A stretch of 64,000 bases of DNA from Roseateles oligotrophus (GTDB taxonomy: Bacteria; Pseudomonadota; Gammaproteobacteria; Burkholderiales; Burkholderiaceae_C). This document shows positions 53,334 through 62,906 of this stretch, piece by piece. Position 1 is the stretch's first letter. Every line of letters begins with the position of its first letter. A program made the translations under genes and the position numbers. The stretch covers positions 1 through 64,000 of the forward strand of contig NZ_JAJIRN010000010.1 of the NCBI RefSeq assembly GCF_025717515.1, given 5' to 3'. The notes beneath the pieces were generated by a model, which was not told where the DNA came from, made no database searches, and worked only from the letters and a program-made list of their open reading frames with translations.

Positions 53334-54194
53334 ATGACGACGCAAGCACAAGACCCCCACGACCAAGGCCTGAGCGCCGATCTCGCACGCATGCAGGTGC
53401 AGGGCCTGCAACGCCGCCAAGCCCTGGCCTGGCTGCTCGGCGCCAGCGGCCTGAGCCTGATCGGCTGCGGCGGCAGTGACAGCAGTGAAGCCGCCGCCAG
53501 CGGCGGCACGACCAGTGGCACTGTCACCGGCACGACGACCGGCAGCTGCAGCCAGATCCCGACCGAAACCGCTGGCCCCTACCCGGGAGACGGTTCCAAT
53601 AACGCCAACGGCAGCCTTGCCAATGCGCTGGCCTTGAGCGGCATTGTGCGCAGCGATATACGCGCCAGCATAGCCGGGGCCAGCGGCGTGGCCGGCGGCG
53701 TACCGCTGACGCTGACCTTGCGCCTGGTCAACAGCAATGCCGGCTGCGCCGGTTTGGCAGGTTATGCCATCTACCTCTGGCATTGCGACCGTGAAGGCCG
53801 CTACTCGATGTATTCCAGCGGCGTCACGGCCGAGAACTATTTGCGCGGCGTGCAAGTGACAGGCAGCGACGGCCTGGTGACCTTCAGCACCATCATCCCC
53901 GGCTGCTACGACGGCCGCATGCCGCATATGCATTTCGAGGTCTACCGCAGCGCCAGCACCGCGCAGTCCTACGCCACCAAGCTGCGCACTTCGCAGATCG
54001 CCTTTCCGACCGATGTGTGCAGCAATGTCTACAACAATGCGCCCGGCTACAGCGCCAGCGTGAGCAATCTGGCCCGCATCAGCTTTGCCACCGACAATGT
54101 CTTCAGCGACGGCGTCGGCCTGCAAACGGCCAGCCTCAGCGGCAGCGTCGCGCAGGGCTATAGCGGAGCGATGACGGTCGCCATTTCTGTCTGA
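53334..54194 (+). CDS. exported intradiol ring-cleavage dioxygenase-like protein
   Basis: 286 aa from the ATG at 53334 after GGAGAG. A twin-arginine-like start (RRQALAWLLGASGLSLIGCGG) with a lipobox Cys suggests a Tat-exported lipoprotein. A Gly/Ser/Thr-rich linker leads to a dioxygenase beta sandwich: QIPTETAGPYPGDG, IYLWHCDREGRYSMYSSG and MPHMHFEVY. The Tyr and His residues in these blocks probably are the non-haem iron ligands. Exported members of unknown substrate are common; cytosolic catechol dioxygenases differ. Frame upstream of the ATG overlaps trhO and is not coding. Confidence 0.8.
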   Translation: MTTQAQDPHDQGLSADLARMQVQGLQRRQALAWLLGASGLSLIGCGGSDSSEAAASGGTTSGTVTGTTTGSCSQIPTETAGPYPGDGSNNANGSLANALALSGIVRSDIRASIAGASGVAGGVPLTLTLRLVNSNAGCAGLAGYAIYLWHCDREGRYSMYSSGVTAENYLRGVQVTGSDGLVTFSTIIPGCYDGRMPHMHFEVYRSASTAQSYATKLRTSQIAFPTDVCSNVYNNAPGYSASVSNLARISFATDNVFSDGVGLQTASLSGSVAQGYSGAMTVAISV

Positions 54195-54239
54195 GGCTTG
54201 AGGTATCGTCGTCCTCAGCCGCCACCCAAGGACGACACG

Positions 54240-54965
54240 ATGCCCGCTCACCATCATCTACAACTGCGCTGTCTGGTGGTCGACGATGACCTCGACATCC
54301 GCGAATCGCTGCAAAGCTATCTGCGGGGTTTTGGCATGAGCGTCGAGGTGGCGGCCGGCGCCCGCGAGATGCAGCGGCGCATGACGGCGGAGGACTTCGA
54401 TGTCGTCGTGCTGGACCTGATGCTGCCGGACGGCAATGGGCTCGATCTATGCCGCTGGATTCAGACCCATCATGCCCGCAGCGCCGTCATCATGCTGACC
54501 GCCCAGGGCGACCCGATCAGCCGCGTGCTGGGCCTGGAGATGGGTGCCGACGACTACCTTGGCAAGCCGTTTGAGCCGCGCGAACTGGTTGCCCGCATCA
54601 ACGCGCTGCAGCGGCGCATGGGCAAGGGCGCGCGCGAGGTGCAGACAGGCCGGCGGGTCAGTTTCGAGCAATGGACATTCGACCGCGTGTTGCGCCAATT
54701 GGAGTCGCCGGCCGGCGTGATGCTGGCGCTGTCGAATGCCGAGTACCGGCTGCTGAGCGCCTTCATCGAGCGGCCCGGCCGCATCTTGACGCGCGAACAG
54801 TTGATCGAGCTGACGCGCGCGCCTGGTGTTGAGATCAACGATCGCAGCATAGACTTGGCCGTCTCGCGCCTGCGCCAGAAGCTCGGCGACACGCCGCCGC
54901 GCCTGATACGCACGCTGCGCGGCGAGGGCTATCTGTTTGACGTCAAACTGCTCAGCTCCTCATGA
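54240..54965 (+). CDS. OmpR-family response regulator
   Basis: 241 aa. The receiver domain has an acidic pocket (LVVDDDLD), phospho-acceptor Asp in VVLDLMLPDGNGL, then Thr (MLTAQGD) and Lys (GKPFEPRELVARI). A C-terminal winged-helix DNA-binding domain follows (EYRLLSAFIERPGRILTREQL, DRSIDLAVSRLRQKLGD, IRTLRGEGYLF). Its stop overlaps the kinase start (ATGA), so the pair forms one two-component system. Target genes unknown. Confidence 0.93.
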   Translation: MPAHHHLQLRCLVVDDDLDIRESLQSYLRGFGMSVEVAAGAREMQRRMTAEDFDVVVLDLMLPDGNGLDLCRWIQTHHARSAVIMLTAQGDPISRVLGLEMGADDYLGKPFEPRELVARINALQRRMGKGAREVQTGRRVSFEQWTFDRVLRQLESPAGVMLALSNAEYRLLSAFIERPGRILTREQLIELTRAPGVEINDRSIDLAVSRLRQKLGDTPPRLIRTLRGEGYLFDVKLLSSS

Positions 54966-56227
54966 ACCGCCGGTGGCGCTGGGGCGACAAGAAGCGGGCG
55001 CTGCGCTGGCTTCGCCGTCTTCTGGCCGACACGCTGGGCAAGCGCCTGTTCCTGCTGATGTGGGGCGCCTTGGTGCTCAGCCATCTGGTCGCTTATGTGG
55101 CCGTGCGTTGGGCCTATCTGCCTGCCGGGCCGGGTCTGGTCGCCGGCATGCCGACCTTCCCGTCGCTGCCGCCCACCCCGGGCTTGCTTGAGCGCCAGGG
55201 GCCACGCCCGCCCATGCCGCAGTCTTCTGCACCGGCCGGGTTTGAGCATGAAGCACTGGCGCCACCGCCGCCCGGCCGCCACGAGCCGGGCGGCGGGAGG
55301 CAGATGCCCGGACGAGGCCTGCCCGCCGAAGCCTTGCTGCTCGACTATGGCCTGCGTCTGCTGGTGATAGGGCTGGCGGCTTGGTGGGGCTCGCGCTGGC
55401 TGGCCGCCCCGGTGCGCCGCCTGGTGAGGGCCGCCGACGGCCTGGGCGCGGCCATCTCCAACGCGCAGCCGCCGGCCGCGCTGGACGAGCACAGCGGCAC
55501 GCTGGAGGTGCGCGAGGCGGCTCTGGTATTCAACCAGATGGCGCTGCAACTGCATCAGCAATTCAAGGCGCGCGGTCTGTTGATGGCGGCAATCTCGCAT
55601 GATCTGCGCACGCCGATGACACGCTTGCGCATGCGCCTGGAAACCCTGCAGCTGGCCCCGCAGGCCTTGGCCCGCTCGGTCGCCGATCTGCATGAGATGA
55701 ACGCGATGGTCGACCAGGCGCTGGCGCTGTATCGCGGCCATGCGGTCGTTGAAGTCGAACAGAGCTGTGAGCTGACGGCCTTGCTGCAATCGCTCTGCGA
55801 TGACCTGGCCGAGCAAGGCCAGGCGGTCAGCTTCGTGCCGCCTGGCCCCGACGCTGCCACCGCCATTTGCAAGCTGCAAGTGCAAAACCTGCGCCGCATT
55901 CTCGACAATCTGATCGGCAACGCGCTGCGCTACGGCGGGCAGGCAGACATCACCATGACGGCAAGCAATGACGGAACATGCAGCGGCTGGCTGATCAGCG
56001 TTGCCGACAAGGGCCCCGGCATTCCCACGGAGCAGTTGGAAGCGGTGTTCCAACCCTTTTACCGGACGGAATCCTCACGCATGCAGCCCGACTGCAGAAG
56101 CAGTGGCGGCAGTGGCCTGGGCCTATATATCGCCCGTGACCTGGCCGGTCTGATGGGCGCCAAACTCAGCCTGCACCCGCGCCCCGAGGGTGGCCTGTGC
56201 GCGAACTTGTACTTGCCGCAGCGCTGA
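54962..56227 (+). CDS. sensor histidine kinase
   Basis: 421 aa. Membrane helices at about 29-50 and 124-142 flank a short, Pro-rich periplasmic loop (LPPTPGLLE, PRPPMPQSS, PPPPGRHEPGGG) that contains no recognisable sensor fold. A HAMP-type linker follows, then H-box His213 (AISHDLRTPMTRLRMRLE). The ATP-binding part has an N box (DNLIGNALRYGG), VADKGPGIP and GSGLGLYIARDL. Length and order are normal for an OmpR-partner kinase. The Pro-rich loop is unusual. Confidence 0.92.
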   Translation: MNRRWRWGDKKRALRWLRRLLADTLGKRLFLLMWGALVLSHLVAYVAVRWAYLPAGPGLVAGMPTFPSLPPTPGLLERQGPRPPMPQSSAPAGFEHEALAPPPPGRHEPGGGRQMPGRGLPAEALLLDYGLRLLVIGLAAWWGSRWLAAPVRRLVRAADGLGAAISNAQPPAALDEHSGTLEVREAALVFNQMALQLHQQFKARGLLMAAISHDLRTPMTRLRMRLETLQLAPQALARSVADLHEMNAMVDQALALYRGHAVVEVEQSCELTALLQSLCDDLAEQGQAVSFVPPGPDAATAICKLQVQNLRRILDNLIGNALRYGGQADITMTASNDGTCSGWLISVADKGPGIPTEQLEAVFQPFYRTESSRMQPDCRSSGGSGLGLYIARDLAGLMGAKLSLHPRPEGGLCANLYLPQR

Positions 56228-56279
56228 GCGGGAGGGCCGAGCAGCAGGTCGTCGCTGCCCCACCCCCCGGGCGAGCTGC

Positions 56280-58382
56280 TCACCAGACCTTGCAGCGCTT
56301 GGCGTCGGGCTTGACCATGGCCTGGCCCGGCTTGCAGGCAAAAGCCTTCTCGAACTCCGGCATATTGACCGTCACGCCGTTGATCCGGTAGCGGCCCGGT
56401 GAGTGCGGATTGGTCGCGGCCTGCACGCGCAGCGATTCGGGGCGCGCATTGTTGCAATCCCATTGGGCAAAGCCGACAAAAAAGCGCTGCTCCGGCGTCA
56501 AGCCTTCACGCGGCTCTAACTTCATGTTCGCCGTGTGGGCTTTCCAGGCCGTCATCGCCAGCACCATGCCGCCCAGGTCGGCCAGGTCCTCGCCCAGGGT
56601 CAGCTTGCTGTTGATCTTGATGTCATCGACGATGGTGTACTGGGCATACTGGTCGGCCACACAGGCGGCGCGCTGCTCAAAAGCCTTGCCATCCTTCTTG
56701 CCCCACCAGTCGCGTAGATTGCCCTTGGCATCGAACTGCCGGCCCTCGTCGTCAAAGCCGTGGATCAGTTCATGGCCGATGGTGCCGCCGGTATTGCCGT
56801 AGTTCGGCGCGGCGTCGATCTTGGGATCGAACAGCGGCGGCTGCAGCACGGCAGCGGGGAAGTTCATGTCATTCATCTGGCCCGAGTAATAGGCATTGAC
56901 GGTTTGCGGCGTCATGCCCCATTCGGCCCGGTCCAGCGGCTTGCCGATCTTGGCCAATTGCCGCCGGGCCTCGAAGGCATTGCCGCGCTGCACATTGCCG
57001 AGGAAGTCGCCCTGGGCCACCGTCAGCGCGCTGTAGTCGCGCCACTGATCGGGGTAGCCGACCTTGTTGACGATGGCATGCAGCTTCTCCATCGCCCGCT
57101 CCTTGGTGGCGGCCGACATCCAGCTCAGGGACTTGATGCTGACGGCCATCGCCGCTTCGATCTCCTGCGTCATCTCTTGCGTCATCGCCTTCAGCTCGGG
57201 GCTGAAGTTGTCGCGCACAAACTCCTGACCCAAGGCCTCGCCCAGTTGCGCATCCACCAGTTCGACGCAACGCTTCCAGCGGGGCTTGAGCTGCGGCACG
57301 CCATTGAGTGTGTGGCCAAAGAAGTCAAAGTCGGCCTGCACCAATTCAGCGCTCAAATGCGCCGCTTGGCTGCTCAATAACTGCCAGCTCAGATAGGTCT
57401 TGATGTCCTCCAGAGAGCTCTTCTTCAACAAGTCGCCGACGGCCTTGAAGAAGGCCGGTTCGGTGACGTTGTACTCATTCAGGTCCGCCGGCAGGCCGAG
57501 CGCCTGCCGGTAGTTGGTCCAGTCGAAATTTGGCGTTAGCGCTTGCACGCCTCTGGCATCAAATTTGTGAAAAGACTTGTAGGGATCTCGCTTGTCGACC
57601 TGCGTCAAACTGGCGCGCGCCAGCGCTGTTTCGGTGGCCAGTACGCTGCGTGCGGCCTGGGCCGCAGCCTGTGGCGCCTTGCCCATCAGCTCAAACATGC
57701 GCGCCACATGGGCGACGAACTGCTGGCGCAGTTTGACCGACTTTGGGTCGCTCTTCAGGTAGTAGTCACGGTCCGGCAGACTGATGCCGCCGGCCGAGGC
57801 GAAGGCAATCACACGGCTGGAATCGGCAAAGTCCTGGCCCGAGCTCAGCGAAAAATAGAAGCGCGCATTGTTGGTGGCCAATTGCAGCTCGGCCAACAGG
57901 GCCGGCAGCTGAGTTTTGCCATCTACGGACTTGATCCGGTCCAGCAGCGGTGCCAGCGCTTGCAGGCCGCGCGCATTGGCGGCGTCTTCGTTCATGCAGG
58001 CGCCAAAATAATCGCCCATCTTGATCTGGTTGGCGCTCAAGGCCGCTTTGTCGGCGCTGTTCTGAGAAGACGCGGCCAGCTTAACCAGCGTGCCCCAGAG
58101 ATAACGCTGATTCTCGACTGCCAGCTTGTTGTAGACCGACCAGCGGGCCTGATCGTCCGGGATCGGGTTGTTCTTGATCCAGCCGCCGCAGCTGTATTGG
58201 TAGAAGTCCTCGCAGGGGTCAATGCTGCGGTCCATTGCCTGCACGTCCAGGCTGGGCGTGTAGGGCAGCGCGCTCAGCGGCTGCTCGAGTGCGGCGGACG
58301 GTGCGCTGATGGCAGCGCTGCAGGTAAGCGCCAGCGCGAGGCCGTAGCTGAGATTCGATAAGAGGCGGATGGACTTGGACAT
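56280..58382 (-). CDS. M13-family zinc metallopeptidase (neprilysin-like)
   Basis: 700 aa exported peptidase. Signal peptide at the N-terminus (LSYGLALALTCSAAISA). The M13 N-terminal domain opens DRSIDPCEDFYQYSCGGWIKNNPIP. The zinc site is HELIHGFDDEGRQFD with the third ligand in GEDLADLGG; NAYYSGQMN is the substrate-binding block. The C-terminus CKVW is the family's typical CxxW ending. The start at 58382 follows GAGAGA. Cleaves short peptides in the periplasm or outside. Confidence 0.93.
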   Translation of the reverse strand: MSKSIRLLSNLSYGLALALTCSAAISAPSAALEQPLSALPYTPSLDVQAMDRSIDPCEDFYQYSCGGWIKNNPIPDDQARWSVYNKLAVENQRYLWGTLVKLAASSQNSADKAALSANQIKMGDYFGACMNEDAANARGLQALAPLLDRIKSVDGKTQLPALLAELQLATNNARFYFSLSSGQDFADSSRVIAFASAGGISLPDRDYYLKSDPKSVKLRQQFVAHVARMFELMGKAPQAAAQAARSVLATETALARASLTQVDKRDPYKSFHKFDARGVQALTPNFDWTNYRQALGLPADLNEYNVTEPAFFKAVGDLLKKSSLEDIKTYLSWQLLSSQAAHLSAELVQADFDFFGHTLNGVPQLKPRWKRCVELVDAQLGEALGQEFVRDNFSPELKAMTQEMTQEIEAAMAVSIKSLSWMSAATKERAMEKLHAIVNKVGYPDQWRDYSALTVAQGDFLGNVQRGNAFEARRQLAKIGKPLDRAEWGMTPQTVNAYYSGQMNDMNFPAAVLQPPLFDPKIDAAPNYGNTGGTIGHELIHGFDDEGRQFDAKGNLRDWWGKKDGKAFEQRAACVADQYAQYTIVDDIKINSKLTLGEDLADLGGMVLAMTAWKAHTANMKLEPREGLTPEQRFFVGFAQWDCNNARPESLRVQAATNPHSPGRYRINGVTVNMPEFEKAFACKPGQAMVKPDAKRCKVW

Positions 58383-58446
58383 GAATGGGTTCTCTCGTGA
58401 AGAGAGGGCATTCTCACTCATGCCAAGGCCGGACCTCTGGGTCTGC

Positions 58447-59712
58447 TCAGGCGCTGACCGCCAGCTCCGGTTCGGGCAGCTTGACCTGGTTGTCGGTGCT
58501 GAACTGATAGTCCTTGAACACATGCTCGGCGCTCAGCAATTGGTAGCTGCCATCGGGGTTGCGGTGGGTGGTGTCTTTCAGGCGCCAGGTCAGCTGGCCG
58601 CAGGTCCAGATGTCGAAGTTGCGCATATGGGTGCACAGACAGGTCTTGTCGCCGACCGAGACGCGGCGCTCGCCCGGATGCGCGGCCACCTCGCGGTTGT
58701 AAGACGTGATGTAGGCGCATTTGCCATTGGCGTCGAGCAGGTAGCCATAGGCCTCGCAGTTAGGCCGGATGCCGTCGCCGATGCCGGGGCTGGCCTTGAT
58801 CATGCGCATCGGGTAGCCGGTCGGCGAGATTTCGTTGACTTCGATGTCGGCCTCGCTGGCCTTGAAGTACTCCTGCTTGATGTCGTCCGGCAGCCCGCAT
58901 TCGCGCGTGACGGTGAAGCGCGTCGCGACCTGCACGGCCGAGGCGCCCAGCTCCAGAAAGCGCACCGCATCGCTGCCGGTGAAGATGCCGCCTGCGGCGA
59001 TCAACGGGATGTCCAGCTTTTCGGTCAGCAGATATTGGTGAATTTCGGTGACGATTTTTTCCAGGTCGTATTCGGCCCAGTCCATGCCAAAACCCAGGTG
59101 GCCGCCGGCCAGTGGGCCTTCGATCACCACATAGTCGGGCAGGCGATTCAAGCGGCTGTTCTTCTTCAGGAACAGCTGCAGCGCGCGCAGCGAGGACACG
59201 ATGATGCCCAGCTTGGCCTCGCGGAAACGCGGGTGCTCGGCGATCAAGGCGAGTGAGCCCAGGTGCAGGCCGGCCGCCAGCGTGATGCCGTCGATGCCGG
59301 CGTCCAGCGCGGCATTCATGCGCACGCTGAGCGTTTCCTTCGGCCCATTCATCGTCAACTTTTCCATGCAGTTGATGAAGATCAGGCCATTGCCCTGTTT
59401 GCGCGCCATGGTCTTCTCGACATGCAGGCGGGTCGCCTCGGCCAAATGTTCCAGATTGAATTTGACGTCCGATTTGTCTTCCGACGCGACGTTGTACTGG
59501 AACTGCGCCTGCTTGGCCTTGGTGTACTTGGTCTTGTAGCGGCGATCGGTCAGCGTGTTGACCATCGCGTCCGAGATATGGCCGATGCCGCCCAGGCGGG
59601 CCGCTTCCAAAGCCAGATCAGTGGAGGAAATATCAACCCCCATGCCACCAATCACGATGGGCACCAACTCATGACGGCCCATCTTCAGGCGGAAATCATC
59701 CAGACGTTTCAT
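58447..59712 (-). CDS. nitronate monooxygenase-like FMN oxidoreductase
   Basis: 421 aa FMN protein of the NMO/2-nitropropane dioxygenase-like TIM-barrel family. The opening IVIGGMGVDISSTDLALEAARLGGIGHIS, the flavin block VVIEGPLAGGHLG, and IPLIAAGGIFTGSDAVRFLELGASAVQVATRF are all typical. A C-terminal Cys-rich segment (CEAYG, KCAYITS, CLCTHM, WTCG) of about 100 residues extends beyond the core and resembles a metal or FeS binding tail seen in some longer homologues. Substrate unknown. Confidence 0.85.
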   Translation of the reverse strand: MKRLDDFRLKMGRHELVPIVIGGMGVDISSTDLALEAARLGGIGHISDAMVNTLTDRRYKTKYTKAKQAQFQYNVASEDKSDVKFNLEHLAEATRLHVEKTMARKQGNGLIFINCMEKLTMNGPKETLSVRMNAALDAGIDGITLAAGLHLGSLALIAEHPRFREAKLGIIVSSLRALQLFLKKNSRLNRLPDYVVIEGPLAGGHLGFGMDWAEYDLEKIVTEIHQYLLTEKLDIPLIAAGGIFTGSDAVRFLELGASAVQVATRFTVTRECGLPDDIKQEYFKASEADIEVNEISPTGYPMRMIKASPGIGDGIRPNCEAYGYLLDANGKCAYITSYNREVAAHPGERRVSVGDKTCLCTHMRNFDIWTCGQLTWRLKDTTHRNPDGSYQLLSAEHVFKDYQFSTDNQVKLPEPELAVSA

Positions 59713-59898
59713 TGTTCTACTCTTAACTTTTGAGGTGTTGACTCGGCCAACGTCGCCGAGACTACGGACTCTCGGCCAAACGGCGAGTGTGCAAAAAAAA
59801 GACTCTCTTTGTCTTGTCTTGCAACAAGACTTGACGCCCCGTCACAAATTTACGTGGGCGCAAGTATCGCCGCCAATCGGCGACGATTGGGCAAAACC

Positions 59899-60807
59899 TC
59901 ATTCATCCAATGCCAATGCCGGCCCCAGCGACGCGCAAACAAAGTCGACAAAGCTGCGCAGCTTGGCGCTGGGCCGCGCCTCGGGGAGGCGCACGATGTG
60001 CATAGCGCGGGTCGGCAGCGCCCATTCGGGCAAGACCGGCAGCAACTCCCCCGCAGCCAAAGCCGGTGCCAACAAGGCGTCGGACTGCAGCACGATGCCG
60101 ATACCGGCCTGCGCCGCATGCAGCAGGGCCTGGCCGTTATTGCAAGAAAACTGCGCCGGCACCGGCAGCGGCACCGCCACCGTCTTGCCCTGACGCGTAA
60201 AGCGCCAGACTGGCGCATCGCCCCAGGCGGCGAAGCCCAGCAAGACATGGGCGGCCAAATCCTGCGGCGCCGTCGGAGCCCCGCAGCGCGCCAAATAGGC
60301 CGGGCTGGCCGCCAGCAACATGCGCGCGTCCGCCAGGCGCAGGGCAATCACCGCGTCATCAAGCAAGGGGCCGGAGCGCACCGCGCAATCAAAGCCCTCG
60401 TCGGCCAAATCGATCAGCCGGTCGTTCAGACTCAGTTCGACCCGCACCTGCGGCTGCGCGGCCATATAGCGCGCGATCACCGGCACCAAGCGATGCGTGC
60501 CCCAGGACAGCGGCGCCGATACCCGCAGCAGGCCTTGTGGCTCGCTGCGCAAGGCCTCGGCCACATGGTCGGCCGCATGGACGCTAGCCAGCACATCGCG
60601 GCAGCGCTCCAGATAGGCGGCACCGATTTCGGTCAGGCTGTGGCGGCGGGTGGTGCGATCCAGCAAGCGCGCCTTCATATGGGTCTCGAGCGCGCGCACA
60701 TGGTTGGCAATCATCGTGGTGGACAGGCCGAACTCGTCCGCTGTCGCCGAGAAGCTGCCCTTCTCAGCCACCCGAACAAACACCGCCATGCTGGTCAGCC
60801 TATCCAT
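59899..60807 (-). CDS. LysR-family transcriptional regulator
   Basis: 302 aa. HTH domain MAVFVRVAEKGSFSATADEFGLSTTMIANHVRALETHM, with an atypical TTMIANHV in place of the usual SxVSxxI. The effector domain includes VELSLNDRLIDLADEGFDCAVRSG. Divergent from the beta-propeller gene at 60909, with 101 bp between start codons that include a small palindrome. It probably controls that gene. Confidence 0.92.
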   Translation of the reverse strand: MDRLTSMAVFVRVAEKGSFSATADEFGLSTTMIANHVRALETHMKARLLDRTTRRHSLTEIGAAYLERCRDVLASVHAADHVAEALRSEPQGLLRVSAPLSWGTHRLVPVIARYMAAQPQVRVELSLNDRLIDLADEGFDCAVRSGPLLDDAVIALRLADARMLLAASPAYLARCGAPTAPQDLAAHVLLGFAAWGDAPVWRFTRQGKTVAVPLPVPAQFSCNNGQALLHAAQAGIGIVLQSDALLAPALAAGELLPVLPEWALPTRAMHIVRLPEARPSAKLRSFVDFVCASLGPALALDE

Positions 60808-60848
60808 TCAACACTCTCGCTTTCAGCACTTTGAAATTTTCGCTAGTT

Positions 60849-60860
60849 TATCCATTGATA
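60849..60860. promoter_or_regulatory. candidate LysR operator in divergent promoter region
   Basis: Inverted repeat TATC-CATT-GATA between the divergent LysR and beta-propeller genes. Short but symmetric and in the expected place; no strong sigma-70 boxes were identified. Confidence 0.35.
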
Positions 60861-60908
60861 GTTCGCAATAAGAATGGCGGCCAGTTTCAGTCAACCCGGA
60901 GTACGAGC

Positions 60909-61922
60909 ATGGTTCAGCAAGTTTCTTTCACCCGCCTCTTGATCACTTGCGCGCTGCCGCTGGCCTTGATGAGCGCATCAATACGCACCACGGCAGCGCC
61001 AAGAAGCCAAGCACAAGTGCTGCCGCTGCCGGCCGACTGGTATCCGGAAAGCGTGGCGGCCGGGTCGGACGGCAGCCTCTATGTCGGCAGTTGGCGCCAG
61101 GGCGCGGTGCTGCGCCTGCGTCCCGGTGCCCGAGCGGGCGAGGTGCTGGTCGCCCCCGGCTCCAACGGCCTGGCCAATGCGCAGGGCTTGCTGGTGGACG
61201 CCAAACGCAATGCGCTCTGGGTGTGCTCCGGCAATAGCGGCTTCACCACCGTGGCGCAGACGCCCAGTGCCTTGAAGCGCTACGAGTTGACGACCGGCAA
61301 GCCCGTGGCCAGCTACGCCATGCCGGACGCCGGCTATTGCAATGACCTGGTGCAGGACGGCCCAGGCAATTTGTACATCACCGATTCCTTCCACCCACGC
61401 ATCCTGCGCCTGCCGGTCGGCGCCTCGGCACTGCAAGTGTGGAAGGACGACCCCTTGCTCGGCGGCGCCGGCCCCTACCCCGGCCTCAACGGCATCGCCT
61501 TTGATGGCGAACACAGGCTGATCGTCAGCCTGGTCGTGGCGGTGCCGTATGTTCTCGGCATTAGCGTCGGCAGTGACGGTGCGGCCGGGCCGGTTGCTCC
61601 CATCAATGCCGAGCGCATGCTGAACAATGTCGATGCGATCCGCGCCGTCAAGCCGGGGCAGCTGATCCTGTTCGAGAGCAATGCCTTTGGCAGCCGGCCC
61701 TTCGGCGGGCAAATCAGCAGCGCGCGGATTGACGGCGAGAAGCTCACGCTGCGGCCTTTGGTGACGGGGCTCAACGAACCCTCTTCGGGTGCGGTATTGG
61801 GCGGGCGGGTTTTTTTCATCGAGTCCAAGTACCCGCTGCTCACCCAATCCCCGAACGGCGAAGCCGGCATCCCGAGGGGCGTGCCCTTTGATCTGCAGTC
61901 GCTGGAATTACCCAGCGAATAG
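60909..61922 (+). CDS. exported SMP-30/gluconolactonase-like beta-propeller protein
   Basis: 337 aa from the ATG at 60909 after GGAG. Signal peptide (LLITCALPLALMSASIRTTAA). Repeats of the six-blade propeller are visible: PESVAAGSDGSLYVGSW, LANAQGLLVDAKRNALWVC, YCNDLVQDGPGNLYITDS, GLNGIAFDGEHRLIV. The metal-binding Asn and Asp residues (YCNDL, ITDS) fit the SMP-30 type. May be a lactonase acting on sugar or other lactones. Its stop overlaps the converging proline iminopeptidase gene by 15 bp. Confidence 0.78.
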   Translation: MVQQVSFTRLLITCALPLALMSASIRTTAAPRSQAQVLPLPADWYPESVAAGSDGSLYVGSWRQGAVLRLRPGARAGEVLVAPGSNGLANAQGLLVDAKRNALWVCSGNSGFTTVAQTPSALKRYELTTGKPVASYAMPDAGYCNDLVQDGPGNLYITDSFHPRILRLPVGASALQVWKDDPLLGGAGPYPGLNGIAFDGEHRLIVSLVVAVPYVLGISVGSDGAAGPVAPINAERMLNNVDAIRAVKPGQLILFESNAFGSRPFGGQISSARIDGEKLTLRPLVTGLNEPSSGAVLGGRVFFIESKYPLLTQSPNGEAGIPRGVPFDLQSLELPSE

Positions 61923-62876
61923 CGCCTGCGGCTTGATGACGGCGGCCAATTTGGCCACCGCCTCGGTGACGCTAGCGACCATCAACTTGCCGCCATGCCC
62001 TTCTCCGTCGACCACCACAAACTCGCTGCCCGGCCATTGTTTGTGCAGTTGCCAAGCGGTATCCAGCGGCGAGCTGATATCGAGCCGGCCATGGATCAAG
62101 ACGCCGGGCAGATGCGCGATCTTGTGCATATTCGAGCGAATGTCCGCAGCTTGCAAAAAGGCCGCATGCTTCCAATAGTGGATCACCAGCGTCGCGAACA
62201 GCAGGCGGAACTCGGGGTCTTGATAGCGCGGGTTAGGTGAGCTGTTCGGGTCGAGTGAAACATGCACATCTTCCCAAGCACACCACGCTTGAGCGGCCGC
62301 GGCTCGGATGGCGGCATCGTCGCTACGTATCTGCCGGTAATAGGCGTCGATCAGGCTTTCGCCGGACTCGGCTTGGGCCGCCTCGGCAAATTTTTCCCAT
62401 TCACGCGGAAATATCAAACCCATGCTCTGCGTCAGCCAATGCACTTCGGCCGCCGTCGTCGTCGTCACGGCCGCCAAGACCAGCCCCGACACCCGCTCCG
62501 CATGGGCTTGCGCATAGGCCAGCGCCAGCGTCGTGCCCCAGGACGCACCGTAGATCAGCCAGCGCTCCACGCCGAGATGCTGCCGCAGCAACTCGATATC
62601 GACGATCAGATGCTGCGTGGTGTTCGTCTGCAAGTCCGCGGCGGGATCGGTCGCCCGCGGACGGCTGCGGCCGCAGCCTCTTTGCTCGAAGGACACGATC
62701 AAAAATACCGCCGGGTCGAAGTGGCGCCTATACCCTGTCATGATGCCGCCCCCGGGGCCACCATGCAGATACAGCGCCGGCAGCCCCCGCGGATTCCCCG
62801 AGCATTCCCAATAGATTTCATTGCCATCCGTGGTGGCCAAATGGCCACTTGCAAACACATCAATCGGCGGAAACAT
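61908..62876 (-). CDS. pip: proline iminopeptidase (alpha/beta hydrolase)
   Basis: 322 aa from the ATG at 62876 (a TTG at 62882 is alternative), with AAAGGA upstream. S33 peptidase releasing N-terminal Pro from peptides: oxyanion motif HGGPGGG, nucleophile Ser in GASWGTTLALAYAQAH, FEQRGCGRSRP, LIHGRLD and the catalytic His in GEGHGG. All are typical of Pip. It lies 30 bp after the hydantoinase B gene on the same strand. Confidence 0.92.
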   Translation of the reverse strand: MFPPIDVFASGHLATTDGNEIYWECSGNPRGLPALYLHGGPGGGIMTGYRRHFDPAVFLIVSFEQRGCGRSRPRATDPAADLQTNTTQHLIVDIELLRQHLGVERWLIYGASWGTTLALAYAQAHAERVSGLVLAAVTTTTAAEVHWLTQSMGLIFPREWEKFAEAAQAESGESLIDAYYRQIRSDDAAIRAAAAQAWCAWEDVHVSLDPNSSPNPRYQDPEFRLLFATLVIHYWKHAAFLQAADIRSNMHKIAHLPGVLIHGRLDISSPLDTAWQLHKQWPGSEFVVVDGEGHGGKLMVASVTEAVAKLAAVIKPQALFAG

Positions 62877-62906
62877 GGTCAAGCAATTCCTTTAATGGGG
62901 TCAGGT

